From Ilumatobacteraceae bacterium (GTDB lineage Bacteria > Actinomycetota > Acidimicrobiia > Acidimicrobiales > Ilumatobacteraceae), in the NCBI GenBank assembly GCA_023257035.1, contig JALRDI010000146.1:1-6182 (forward strand): a stretch of DNA of 6,182 bases. The letters are read 5' to 3'. How positions within the stretch are numbered: the stretch's first letter is position 1; each line of letters starts with the position of its first letter. Made by a program: the position numbers and the translations under genes. The notes under the pieces were generated by a model, which saw only the letters and a list, made by a program, of their open reading frames with translations, was not told where the DNA came from and did not search any database. Below are positions 1 to 6,108 of the stretch, piece by piece.

Positions 1-58
1 TCACGTTAGTTCAGCGGCATGAATTCGTCAGAGAGGACGAAGGAGATTGCCGTTGTGA

Positions 59-1054
59 TTACGGCGTGACGACGAGACGGCCAGTCACCGTGCGGCTTTC
101 AAGTGCGGCCAGCGCGTCGAGCACATCGTCGAGTGCATAAGCCTTGGTGACATCGGCATGAATCTGGCCACTGCGGAACTTGCCCATCAAGTCAGCATGG
201 GCGGCGAGGACAATGTCGTGGGCACCGCGATCTGAGTACGCCCCCCAATAGAGACCGATAACGGAGTAATTCTTTACCAGCATGTGGTTGCCGGGGTACG
301 ACGGAATATCACCAGAGGCAAAGCCGATCACGATGAGACGACCCTCCCAGGCCATCACTCGGCGAGTGACATCGCCAACCGTTCCACCGACCGGATCAAA
401 GGCCACGTCAACACCGTGGTCCTCAGTGATGGCCATGATCTCGTCTCGGAGATTCTCTGACCCAGCATCGAGCACGAAGTGAGCGCCAAGCTCCGTGCAG
501 TGGGCTCGCTTTGCTTCGCTGCTCGCTGTCGCAATCACCTTCGCGCCAGCAGCCACCCCGAGTTGCACAGCAGCAGCACCAACACCGCTTGACGCGCCGT
601 GAACGAGCAGCCATTCGCCTGCCGAAAGTTGACCACGATGGTGGATCCCTACGTGGGCAGTCTGAAATGTCGAGAACAAAACTGTCGCTGATGGCGAATC
701 GACATCATCTGGAATTGGGACTGCGGTATGCGCTTTGATGAGCGCTTGCTCGGCATAGCCGCCACGGGGGAGTGCCGACATGCCAGCGATGCGTGTGCCG
801 ACCTCGAGGTCAACCCCGGGGCCAACGGCGTTGATGCGGCCACAGGTTTCGAGGCCAGGTGTCAGAGGTACGCCGGGGCGTTCTTGGTAGATGCCTTGGC
901 ACAGCAAGATGTCAGCAAAGTTGATGTTGCCTGCTTCAACGGTGATGCGAACCTGGCCTTCGCCGGGCTCGGGAACATCGACATCGTCACGAAGATGAAG
1001 TGATTCTGACGGGTGGCCGAGTTCGTCCACCCGCCACGCCCGCATCGTTGTCAT
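59..1054 (-). CDS. Zinc-free MDR oxidoreductase, NADPH:quinone oxidoreductase-like
   Basis: A 331-residue medium-chain dehydrogenase/reductase, a normal length for the quinone oxidoreductase (zeta-crystallin) branch. The N-terminal GroES-like domain covers about residues 1-125, with a conserved stretch at 43-50 (NINFADIL) and the PGLETCG turn at 66-72. The Rossmann domain has the nucleotide-binding segment HGASSGVGAAAVQLG at 152-166. The cysteine and histidine zinc ligands of alcohol dehydrogenases are absent, so a zinc-free, probably NADPH-dependent reductase is expected. The start is supported by GGAG six bases upstream of the ATG. It follows the ligase stop by one base (TGAAATG), so it is very likely the last gene of the operon and translationally coupled. 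The substrate is unknown. Some MDR members reduce enoyl thioesters, so a CoA-ester substrate is possible given the neighbours, but this is inference. The family call is firm, the function is not. Confidence 0.78.
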   Translation of the reverse strand: MTTMRAWRVDELGHPSESLHLRDDVDVPEPGEGQVRITVEAGNINFADILLCQGIYQERPGVPLTPGLETCGRINAVGPGVDLEVGTRIAGMSALPRGGYAEQALIKAHTAVPIPDDVDSPSATVLFSTFQTAHVGIHHRGQLSAGEWLLVHGASSGVGAAAVQLGVAAGAKVIATASSEAKRAHCTELGAHFVLDAGSENLRDEIMAITEDHGVDVAFDPVGGTVGDVTRRVMAWEGRLIVIGFASGDIPSYPGNHMLVKNYSVIGLYWGAYSDRGAHDIVLAAHADLMGKFRSGQIHADVTKAYALDDVLDALAALESRTVTGRLVVTP

Positions 1055-1055
1055 T

Positions 1056-2693
1056 TCAGGCTCCGATGATCATGTCGCGGAGTTTGAACTTCTGGATCTT
1101 GCCTGACGGTGTTGTCGGCATTGCCTCAAGTACCTCAAGGCGTTCAGGCAGATAGTTCTTTGCAACCCGTTCGCTCGTAAGGAACTCGATCATCCCATCG
1201 AAATCGATCGATGTATCAGGCTTCGTCACGATCACTGCGCATGCACGCTCACCAAGGCGATCATCTGGGTACGCAACGATGGCAACCTGCGCAACCGACG
1301 GATGCCGGTAGAGCAGGTTCTCGATCTCGACGACAGGAATGTTCTCTCCGCCACGGATGATGACATCTTTCGAACGACCGGTGATGCGGATGTAACCGGT
1401 GTCGTCCACGCGGGCGAGGTCGCCGGTGTCGAACCAGCCCTCGGCATCTGTCGAGTTCAGTTGCGGACGCTTGAGGTAACCGCCAAAGTTCGAACACGAA
1501 CGGGCAAGCAGCCTGCCGATATCGCCGGTTGGCAGGGTGTTGCCGTCATCATCGGCAATACGAACCTCGACCCCGGGCAAGGGGCAGCCGTCGGTCTCGA
1601 TGGCTCGTGATGGGTCATCGTTGAGCAACGTCGTCGTGATTGCACCGTTCTCGCTCATTCCCCATGCCGACACGATTGTTGTACCGAGTGTCGGTTGGGC
1701 TCGCTCAACAAGCGGACCAGGGATCGGTGCCCCGGCGCAAAGGAACGTTGACAGGCTCGGCACTCCTGTGCCCGAACTTGCAACGGTCTCGGTGAGGTCA
1801 GCAAGGAACGGTGTTGAAGCCATCGTGAAACTCGCACCATGTGTGTTGATGAGAGAAATCGCCGTCGGTGCATCCCAGACGTCGAGGATGACTGCCGGGC
1901 ATCCGAGAACAACCGGCATCATGAGGCCGTACATGAAGCCCGTCTGGTGCGCCATTGGCGACGCCATCAGCACGACATCGCTGCTGTCGAGGTTGAGACG
2001 CTCGGCGTAGGGGAGGATGTTTGAGTACAGCGTGTTCGCACTGTGCATCACGCCTTTGGGCTCGCCGGTCGTGCCGGAGGTGTAAATGAGTTGTGTGACG
2101 TCATCGGGACCAGGACGTGAACCATTGAGAATTGATGCTGCATCAGGCTCGTTCTCCCATGCAGGCCCACTCAGCAGCGCTTCAAACCCTGATGGACCAT
2201 CGTCGCCAATTGCGATGATGTGCTGGAGTGATGGCACCTTCGCCGCAAGGCCTGCATACATTTCCGCAAAATCATGGCCACGGAATGTTGAGGGAATGAC
2301 CGCCGCAACAGCTTCGCCGTGATTCAACATGAACTCGAGTTCACGCTCGCGGAAGATGTGCATGAGCGGGTTTGTTACTGCACCGATTCGCACACACGCG
2401 AGATGGGTAACGGTGAACTCCCACCAGTTTGGAAGCTGCACCGCAACGACATCATTTGCTCGTACGCCCAAGCGATGAAGGCCTACAGCAACACGATTCA
2501 CCATTGTGTTGAGTTCGTTGTAGGTGAACGATCGCTCTTCGCCGCTGTCGAATTGTGTTGCGGCGAGCGCGAGTTGATCGCCATACGTTGCGACTGACGA
2601 GTCAAGAGACTCATTGATGGTGATATCTCGCCAATGTCCGGCGGCAACCATTGATGGTCGCCGGATTGGCAGGTTGTCGGCGTCAAAGTGCAT
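1056..2693 (-). CDS. aliA: Acyl-CoA ligase, probable cyclohexanecarboxylate-CoA ligase (AliA-like)
   Basis: A 545-residue class I adenylate-forming enzyme of full length. It would activate a carboxylic acid with ATP and CoA through an acyl-adenylate, here probably cyclohexanecarboxylate, as the entry step of the pathway. Motifs in order: phosphate loop YTSGTTGEPKG at 204-214, WGMSE at 344-348, FDTGDLA at 421-427 with the ATP-ribose-binding aspartate, the hinge region with GRSKDVIIRGGENI at 439-452, and the C-terminal catalytic lysine K532 in PTTPSGK. No signal peptide or membrane segment is seen, so it is cytosolic. The ATG at 2693 is preferred over one 20 codons upstream because AAGGGGG lies five bases before it and the extra N-terminus (rich in Q, R, N) looks non-coding. 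The stop lies one base from the next start. The family is certain from motifs. Substrate specificity rests on the badH-badI-aliB context and general resemblance to AliA; a broader alicyclic or aromatic acid range is possible. Confidence 0.82.
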   Translation of the reverse strand: MHFDADNLPIRRPSMVAAGHWRDITINESLDSSVATYGDQLALAATQFDSGEERSFTYNELNTMVNRVAVGLHRLGVRANDVVAVQLPNWWEFTVTHLACVRIGAVTNPLMHIFRERELEFMLNHGEAVAAVIPSTFRGHDFAEMYAGLAAKVPSLQHIIAIGDDGPSGFEALLSGPAWENEPDAASILNGSRPGPDDVTQLIYTSGTTGEPKGVMHSANTLYSNILPYAERLNLDSSDVVLMASPMAHQTGFMYGLMMPVVLGCPAVILDVWDAPTAISLINTHGASFTMASTPFLADLTETVASSGTGVPSLSTFLCAGAPIPGPLVERAQPTLGTTIVSAWGMSENGAITTTLLNDDPSRAIETDGCPLPGVEVRIADDDGNTLPTGDIGRLLARSCSNFGGYLKRPQLNSTDAEGWFDTGDLARVDDTGYIRITGRSKDVIIRGGENIPVVEIENLLYRHPSVAQVAIVAYPDDRLGERACAVIVTKPDTSIDFDGMIEFLTSERVAKNYLPERLEVLEAMPTTPSGKIQKFKLRDMIIGA

Positions 2694-2698
2694 GTGTT

Positions 2699-2705
2699 CC
2701 CCCTT
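2699..2705 (-). promoter_or_regulatory. Ribosome binding site of aliA
   Basis: AAGGGGG on the minus strand, five bases before the ATG at 2693, identical to the badH site. It supports this start over the ATG 60 bases upstream, which would lie inside the aliB coding end. Confidence 0.75.
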
Positions 2706-2724
2706 GTTGCACTGTTGTCTGTTT

Positions 2725-3882
2725 CTAGTTTGGTACGTTCTCTCGCCCTGCACGGGTTCGGGCGATGATCGTCTTCATGATTTGAGCGGTGCCGTCACCG
2801 ATTTGGAAGCCGAGCACGTCGCGTAGGCGCTGTTCCATGATGCCGCGGTCGTAGCCGCCGTGACCGAGAACGAGCAGACACTCGTGAATGACGTCATAGG
2901 CCAAGCGTGGTCCCCACCACTTACACATTGCGGCCTCGGCTGAATGGGGGAGACCCCGATCTGCCGCCCATAGCGATTGGTAACAGAGCAGGCGAGCTGC
3001 CTCGACCTGTGTGTCGAACTCGGCCAGGCGATGGGAAATGCCTTGGAACGCAGACAATGGCTGACCAAACGCTTGGCGCTCTGTCGCGTATTGCCACGCG
3101 TCGTCAAGGGCCGCACGGGCAACACCGAGCACCTGCAAGCCAATAAGTGCTCGCGAGAAGTCAAAGCCCTGCATGACTTGCACGAACCCGCCGCCCTCAT
3201 CACCGAGTCGGTGTGACTTCGGAATGCGAACGTTGTCGAAGAAGATTGACCCGCGACCAATCGCGCGCTGTCCGTGACAATCAAAACGCAAGGTGGTGAT
3301 GCCCTCGGTTTGCATTGGTACGAGCACTGCGGTAATTCCGCGTGCTCCAGGCCCGCCTGAGCGACCGAAGACCACAGCAATGTCGGCTTGATCGGCTGCC
3401 GAAATTGATGTCTTTTCGCCGTCAAGTACGTAATGATCGCCATCTTCGGTGATGCGGAGGCTGAGCGCTGCGGCATCTGAACCACCCTTTGGCTCCGTGA
3501 GGCCAAGCGCAGCAATCACACTGCCGTCAGTGATGCCTTTGAGCCATGGTTCGACAATGTCAGGGTCGCCATGCTCGGCGAGGATCTGGCCGTTCAGTGA
3601 TCCGAGCAGGTTGATGTATGTCAGCGAGAGGTCAGCGGCACCGATGTATTCGTGAATGACACCGGCAGCGACGCGTGATGCGCCGTTGCCACCCCAACGT
3701 TCTTCGAGTTCTGGAGCGATGAGTCCGAGCGCCCCCATTTCTTTGCTCAGCACACGGTCGAGCACTCGGGTTTCATCTCGTTCGGTGAAACCGGGTGCCA
3801 CACGCTCTTCAGCGAACTGCCGGGTCATTTCAGCGAGTTCAAGCAACTCGCCATCGACGTAAGGATTTGGTCGGATGCTCAT
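2725..3882 (-). CDS. aliB: Acyl-CoA dehydrogenase, probable cyclohexanecarboxyl-CoA dehydrogenase (AliB-like)
   Basis: A 385-residue flavoprotein acyl-CoA dehydrogenase of usual length. It would use FAD to oxidise cyclohexanecarboxyl-CoA to cyclohex-1-ene-1-carboxyl-CoA, probably passing electrons to an electron-transfer flavoprotein that is not in this window. Visible signatures are LTEPKGGSD at 128-136 (the family TEPxxGSD motif, substrate/FAD contact), ERQAFGQPL at 268-276 at the start of the C-terminal helical domain, and GHGGYDRGIMEQRLRDV at 340-356. In the usual catalytic-base motif YEGT, this protein has GDGT, putting Asp363 where most family members have Glu. The start at 3882 overlaps the badI stop (ATGA) and has GGGAG eight bases upstream. 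A reading frame open further upstream is only the shadow of badI. Family certain; substrate inferred from the adjacent badI, badH and ligase genes. Other alicyclic acyl-CoA substrates remain possible. Confidence 0.83.
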   Translation of the reverse strand: MSIRPNPYVDGELLELAEMTRQFAEERVAPGFTERDETRVLDRVLSKEMGALGLIAPELEERWGGNGASRVAAGVIHEYIGAADLSLTYINLLGSLNGQILAEHGDPDIVEPWLKGITDGSVIAALGLTEPKGGSDAAALSLRITEDGDHYVLDGEKTSISAADQADIAVVFGRSGGPGARGITAVLVPMQTEGITTLRFDCHGQRAIGRGSIFFDNVRIPKSHRLGDEGGGFVQVMQGFDFSRALIGLQVLGVARAALDDAWQYATERQAFGQPLSAFQGISHRLAEFDTQVEAARLLCYQSLWAADRGLPHSAEAAMCKWWGPRLAYDVIHECLLVLGHGGYDRGIMEQRLRDVLGFQIGDGTAQIMKTIIARTRAGRENVPN

Positions 3883-4661
3883 GAGCGGAACTCCCGGAAT
3901 CGTGGAGCGCGCTTCTCGGTGAGGGCGTTTACGCCTTCTTTTGACTCTTCGGTGTCGTAGTAGAGCTTCAGCGCGTACATGCCCATTCCGGCGATGCCGG
4001 CCTGGTGAGCGGTGTCCATGTTGAATGAACGTTTCGCAATTGCGATGGCGGTTGGGCTGCGCTCGCAGATTTCTTCGGCCCACTCGGTAACGGTTGCATC
4101 AAGGTCTTCGTTTGGAACGCAAATGTTTGCAAGGCCCATTGCTTCGGCCTCTTTGCCGGAATAGCGACGGCAGAGGTACCAGATCTCGCGTGCCTTCTTC
4201 TCTCCGACGACGCGTGAGAGGTAGGCGGTTCCGAAGCCTGGGTCGACCGAACCCATCTTCGGGCCGACCTGGCCGAAGATTGCTGACTCAGAGCAGATGG
4301 TGAAGTCACAGATTGTTGCGAGCACGTTGCCGCCGCCGATGGCGTAGCCCTGCACCCGAGCGATCACAGGTACTGGTACATCACGGATTGCGGTGTGAAG
4401 TTCTTCAACTGGCAGGCCGATAGTGCCACGGCCGTCGTACTGAGCGTCGTGAACTGACTGGTCGCCGCCGGTGCAGAATGCTCGGTCACCGGCGCCAGCG
4501 AGCACGATTGCGCCAACGTCATTGTTGTAGCCAGCGCTGTGAAGCGCATGAATGAGTTCGTCACATGTGCGGCCCCGGAAGGCATTCATGACTTCGGGTC
4601 GGTTGATGGTGATGTACGCAACGTGATTGCGAATTTCAAAGGTGATGTCGGTGTAATCCAT
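3879..4661 (-). CDS. badI: 2-ketocyclohexanecarboxyl-CoA hydrolase (BadI), ring-opening crotonase
   Basis: A 260-residue crotonase-superfamily protein. BadI adds water to 2-ketocyclohexane-1-carboxyl-CoA and cleaves the ring carbon-carbon bond, giving pimelyl-CoA. The sequence belongs to the MenB/BadI branch: INRPEVMNAFRG at 19-30, AFCTGGDQ at 61-68, oxyanion-hole region YAIGGGNVLATICD at 106-119, FGQVGPKMGSVDPGFG at 129-144, KKAREIWYLCRRY at 155-167, SFNMDT at 212-217 and LYYDTEESKEG at 233-243. Ser138, Asp140 and Tyr235 fall where MenB/BadI enzymes keep catalytic residues. It resembles R. palustris BadI as I recall it more closely than MenB, which normally reads GSFDGG where this has GSVDPG. 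The ATG at 4661 is chosen for homology and for GGAG four bases upstream; the open frame continuing upstream into badH is a shadow. Adjacent badH supplies the substrate. The main alternative, dihydroxynaphthoyl-CoA synthase, has no menaquinone gene nearby to support it. Confidence 0.92.
   Translation of the reverse strand: MDYTDITFEIRNHVAYITINRPEVMNAFRGRTCDELIHALHSAGYNNDVGAIVLAGAGDRAFCTGGDQSVHDAQYDGRGTIGLPVEELHTAIRDVPVPVIARVQGYAIGGGNVLATICDFTICSESAIFGQVGPKMGSVDPGFGTAYLSRVVGEKKAREIWYLCRRYSGKEAEAMGLANICVPNEDLDATVTEWAEEICERSPTAIAIAKRSFNMDTAHQAGIAGMGMYALKLYYDTEESKEGVNALTEKRAPRFREFRS
3891..3895 (-). promoter_or_regulatory. Ribosome binding site of aliB, inside the badI end
   Basis: GGGAG on the minus strand, eight bases before the ATG at 3882 and lying within the last codons of badI. 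With the ATGA start/stop overlap it fixes the aliB start and suggests translational coupling. Confidence 0.65.
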
Positions 4662-4665
4662 GATG

Positions 4666-4669
4666 CTCC
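4666..4669 (-). promoter_or_regulatory. Ribosome binding site of badI
   Basis: GGAG on the minus strand, four bases before the ATG at 4661. It agrees with the homology-based start, whereas the open frame extends a further 115 codons upstream into badH. Confidence 0.6.
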
Positions 4670-4708
4670 AAGTGTTGAGAGTGATGAGTAGAAACGAAGG
4701 TGTTGGCG

Positions 4709-5476
4709 TCAGCCAGCCATGGTGAGGCCACCAGAGACGCTGATCACCTGACCGGTGACGAATGAAGCGGCATCGCTTGCGAAGAACATGATGGCTCCAG
4801 CCAGATCTTCTGGCTGTCCGAGGCGACCCAGCGGAATCGAACGGCGGAATGCCTCGCGAAGCTTCTCTGGGTTGGCTGCAGCGTCGGTGACGGTCGCAAG
4901 GAGAGCGGTGTCGGTTGGCCCAGGGCAGACAACGTTGAACGTGATGTTGTGGCGTGAGTGTTCGCGAGCCAAGGTTTTTGACAGAGCGACGAGACCTGCT
5001 TTGCATGCGGCGTATACCGCTTCACCTGACGACCCGACTCGGGCGGCGTCGGATGAGACGTTGATGATGCGTCCGCCACCGTTTTCGATCATGCCTGGCA
5101 GCACTGCGTGGTGCATGTGAAGGGCACCGATGAGGTTGATGTCGATGAGACGTGACCAGTCTTCTGGCTGGGTGTCAACGAACGGCACGAAGAGGTCCCA
5201 GCCAGCGTTGTTGACAAGGGCATCGATATTGCCGAGTTCGCTGTTGACGCGGGCGATGCCGGCATCAACGCTTGAGCGTTCGGTGATATCGCAACCAATC
5301 GCAATTGCGGTTCCACCCGCATCGGCGATGGCTTGAGCGGTTGATGCGGCAGATGACTCGTCTCGGTCGAGCACCGCAACCTTCGCTCCCTCTGCGGCAA
5401 AGGACGTACATACGGCGGTTCCGATGCCGCCACCGCCTCCGGTGATGACGACGGTCCGGTCAGTAAATCGAGTCAT
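4709..5476 (-). CDS. badH: 2-hydroxycyclohexanecarboxyl-CoA dehydrogenase (BadH), SDR family
   Basis: A 255-residue classical short-chain dehydrogenase/reductase. BadH oxidises 2-hydroxycyclohexane-1-carboxyl-CoA to the 2-keto thioester with NAD+, making the substrate of BadI. The cofactor loop TGGGGGIG is at 12-19, and Asp37 after the second beta strand favours NAD(H) over NADP(H). NNAG is at 89-92. The catalytic tetrad is visible as Asn114, Ser142, Tyr155 and Lys159 (YAACK). The run SSDAARVGSSGEAVYAACK at 141-159, the PGPTDTALL loop at 185-193 and the SGGLTM ending match BadH as I remember it. The start at 5476 is supported by AAGGGGG six bases upstream; an in-frame ATG 11 codons earlier would reach into the -10 element and operator. 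It is the first gene of the operon, 47 bp ahead of badI and divergent from the MarR-type regulator. Family certain, specific name strongly supported by the pairing with badI. Confidence 0.9.
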   Translation of the reverse strand: MTRFTDRTVVITGGGGGIGTAVCTSFAAEGAKVAVLDRDESSAASTAQAIADAGGTAIAIGCDITERSSVDAGIARVNSELGNIDALVNNAGWDLFVPFVDTQPEDWSRLIDINLIGALHMHHAVLPGMIENGGGRIINVSSDAARVGSSGEAVYAACKAGLVALSKTLAREHSRHNITFNVVCPGPTDTALLATVTDAAANPEKLREAFRRSIPLGRLGQPEDLAGAIMFFASDAASFVTGQVISVSGGLTMAG

Positions 5477-5482
5477 GTTGTG

Positions 5483-5489
5483 CCCCCTT
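5483..5489 (-). promoter_or_regulatory. Ribosome binding site of badH
   Basis: AAGGGGG on the minus strand, six bases before the ATG at 5476. It decides this start over an in-frame ATG 33 bases upstream that would lie in the operator arm and lacks such a site. Confidence 0.75.
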
Positions 5490-5502
5490 AGGAAATATGG
5501 AC

Positions 5503-5532
5503 TAGACATTTATAGCAAGATGTTGTTATAAA
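5503..5532 (+). promoter_or_regulatory. Candidate sigma70-type promoter for badR
   Basis: TAGACA at 5503-5508 matches the -35 consensus TTGACA at five of six positions. After an 18-bp spacer, TATAAA at 5527-5532 matches the -10 consensus TATAAT at five of six. This predicts a transcript start near 5539, about 20 bases before the ATG at 5561, with the ribosome site at 5551-5555 inside the short leader. The operator covers the spacer and -10, consistent with autorepression. Prediction from consensus only. Confidence 0.55.
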
Positions 5533-5534
5533 TG
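5507..5534. promoter_or_regulatory. 28-bp imperfect palindrome, probable MarR/BadR operator
   Basis: In the badH-badR intergenic region, outer arms CATTTATA (5507-5514) and TATAAATG (5527-5534) are exact reverse complements. Inner CAA (5516-5518) pairs with TTG (5523-5525) and the AT at 5520-5521 is the centre. Twelve of fourteen base pairs are symmetric; only the pairs 5515/5526 and 5519/5522 fail. Size and position fit a MarR dimer site between divergent genes. Because the arms coincide with both -10-like hexamers, binding would be expected to block transcription both ways. The symmetry is seen directly; binding by the neighbouring regulator is inference. Confidence 0.75.
5509..5514 (-). 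promoter_or_regulatory. Candidate -10 element of the badH operon promoter
   Basis: Read on the minus strand this is TATAAA, five of six matches to the -10 consensus, placing the transcript start near 5502 and giving a leader of about 25 bases before the badH ATG at 5476. At 16-19 bp upstream there is no good -35 hexamer (TTCCAT and neighbours are poor), so this promoter looks weaker than the opposing badR one or is read differently. It is the mirror arm of the operator. Confidence 0.4.
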
Positions 5535-5560
5535 GAATGTACTCAACTTAGAGGAATGCG

Positions 5561-6082
5561 ATGTCGCTGTCAACAAAAACATTGGAACATAACGACCCGG
5601 CTTGGTACTCGCTTGCAAACAGGATGTTCTTCAGGTTGTACCAATGTGCCAACATTCTGCATAAAACCGGCACGCGAGCGGTGGAAGATGTCGGGCTCAC
5701 CACTCAGCGATGGGCAGTTCTTGGTGCGCTCAGCCGTCCGGAGGTCGCGAGTGGGATTTCGGTTGGAGATCTCGCCACGTATCTCAAGGTGAGCCGGCAA
5801 AGCCTGTCGGGAATCACTAAGCGACTCGAAGACGACGGTTTGATCGAAAGCGCACCTGACGCAACTGATGGCAGAAGTCGACTATTTCGGCTCACCGAAC
5901 ATGGACGGCGCACCTTCGAGCACGACGCGTCGCCGTTGATCGAACAGTTCTACGACACTGCAGCGAGCGGGCTGTCAATTGAGGGGATGAGCCACGCCAT
6001 TCACTACATCATGACATTGCTCGAAAATATGGAAGCGCTTGATGAGGTGCAACGTGGGGCTACCTCTGACGATTGCGAATGA
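5561..6082 (+). CDS. badR: MarR-family transcriptional regulator, BadR-like
   Basis: A 173-residue MarR-type regulator with a winged helix-turn-helix. An N-terminal dimerisation helix lies around 14-44 (includes MFFRLYQCANILHKTG), then LTTQRWAVLGAL at 46-57. The helix-turn-helix is ISVGDLATYLKVSRQSLSGI at 66-85, followed by KRLEDDGLI and the wing around DGRSRLFRLTEHG at 103-115. A C-terminal dimerisation helix follows. Starting ATG 5561 has GAGGA five bases upstream. It is divergent from badH across 84 bp holding a 28-bp palindrome, so it most likely represses the bad/ali operon and itself. In R. palustris, BadR is a MarR protein controlling badHI, and I recall a CoA-thioester intermediate of the pathway relieving repression; a similar effector here is inference. 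MarR family is certain; the name rests on context and general resemblance. Confidence 0.86.
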   Translation: MSLSTKTLEHNDPAWYSLANRMFFRLYQCANILHKTGTRAVEDVGLTTQRWAVLGALSRPEVASGISVGDLATYLKVSRQSLSGITKRLEDDGLIESAPDATDGRSRLFRLTEHGRRTFEHDASPLIEQFYDTAASGLSIEGMSHAIHYIMTLLENMEALDEVQRGATSDDCE

Positions 6083-6108
6083 CGTAGATGGCGGCTCTGG
6101 CAGTTCAG

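Noticed and set aside
1..58. A further gene at the left edge
   Set aside because: The minus-strand ATG at 18-20 is followed by a stop after four codons. Plus-strand frames give no recognisable C-terminus in so few bases.
49..65. Hairpin GCCGT / ACGGC with a 7-base loop at the end of the MDR gene, as a terminator
   Set aside because: Only five base pairs, overlaps the stop codon, and no T-run follows on the minus strand.
1537..2010. Plus-strand open frame of 157 codons inside aliA
   Set aside because: It lies opposite a motif-complete ligase gene, has no recognisable domain, and is a typical shadow frame in G+C-rich DNA.
3883..4083. N-terminal extension of aliB by 67 codons
   Set aside because: The arginine/histidine-rich translation is an out-of-frame shadow of badI; the real family N-terminus starts at 3882.
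4662..4708. Internal promoter or terminator between badH and badI; CAACAC occurs twice here
   Set aside because: The two copies are short direct repeats, there is no hairpin with a T-run and no convincing -35/-10 pair. It reads as an ordinary operon spacer with the badI ribosome site.
4662..5006. N-terminal extension of badI by 115 codons
   Set aside because: The translation is low-complexity antisense-like sequence lying over badH, with no homology to crotonases; the start at 4661 matches the family and has its own ribosome site.
6083..6108. Bidirectional terminator between badR and the right-edge SDR
   Set aside because: CTGAC at 6066-6070 and GTCAG at 6108-6112 are far apart, short, and lack a T-run; no compact hairpin is visible.
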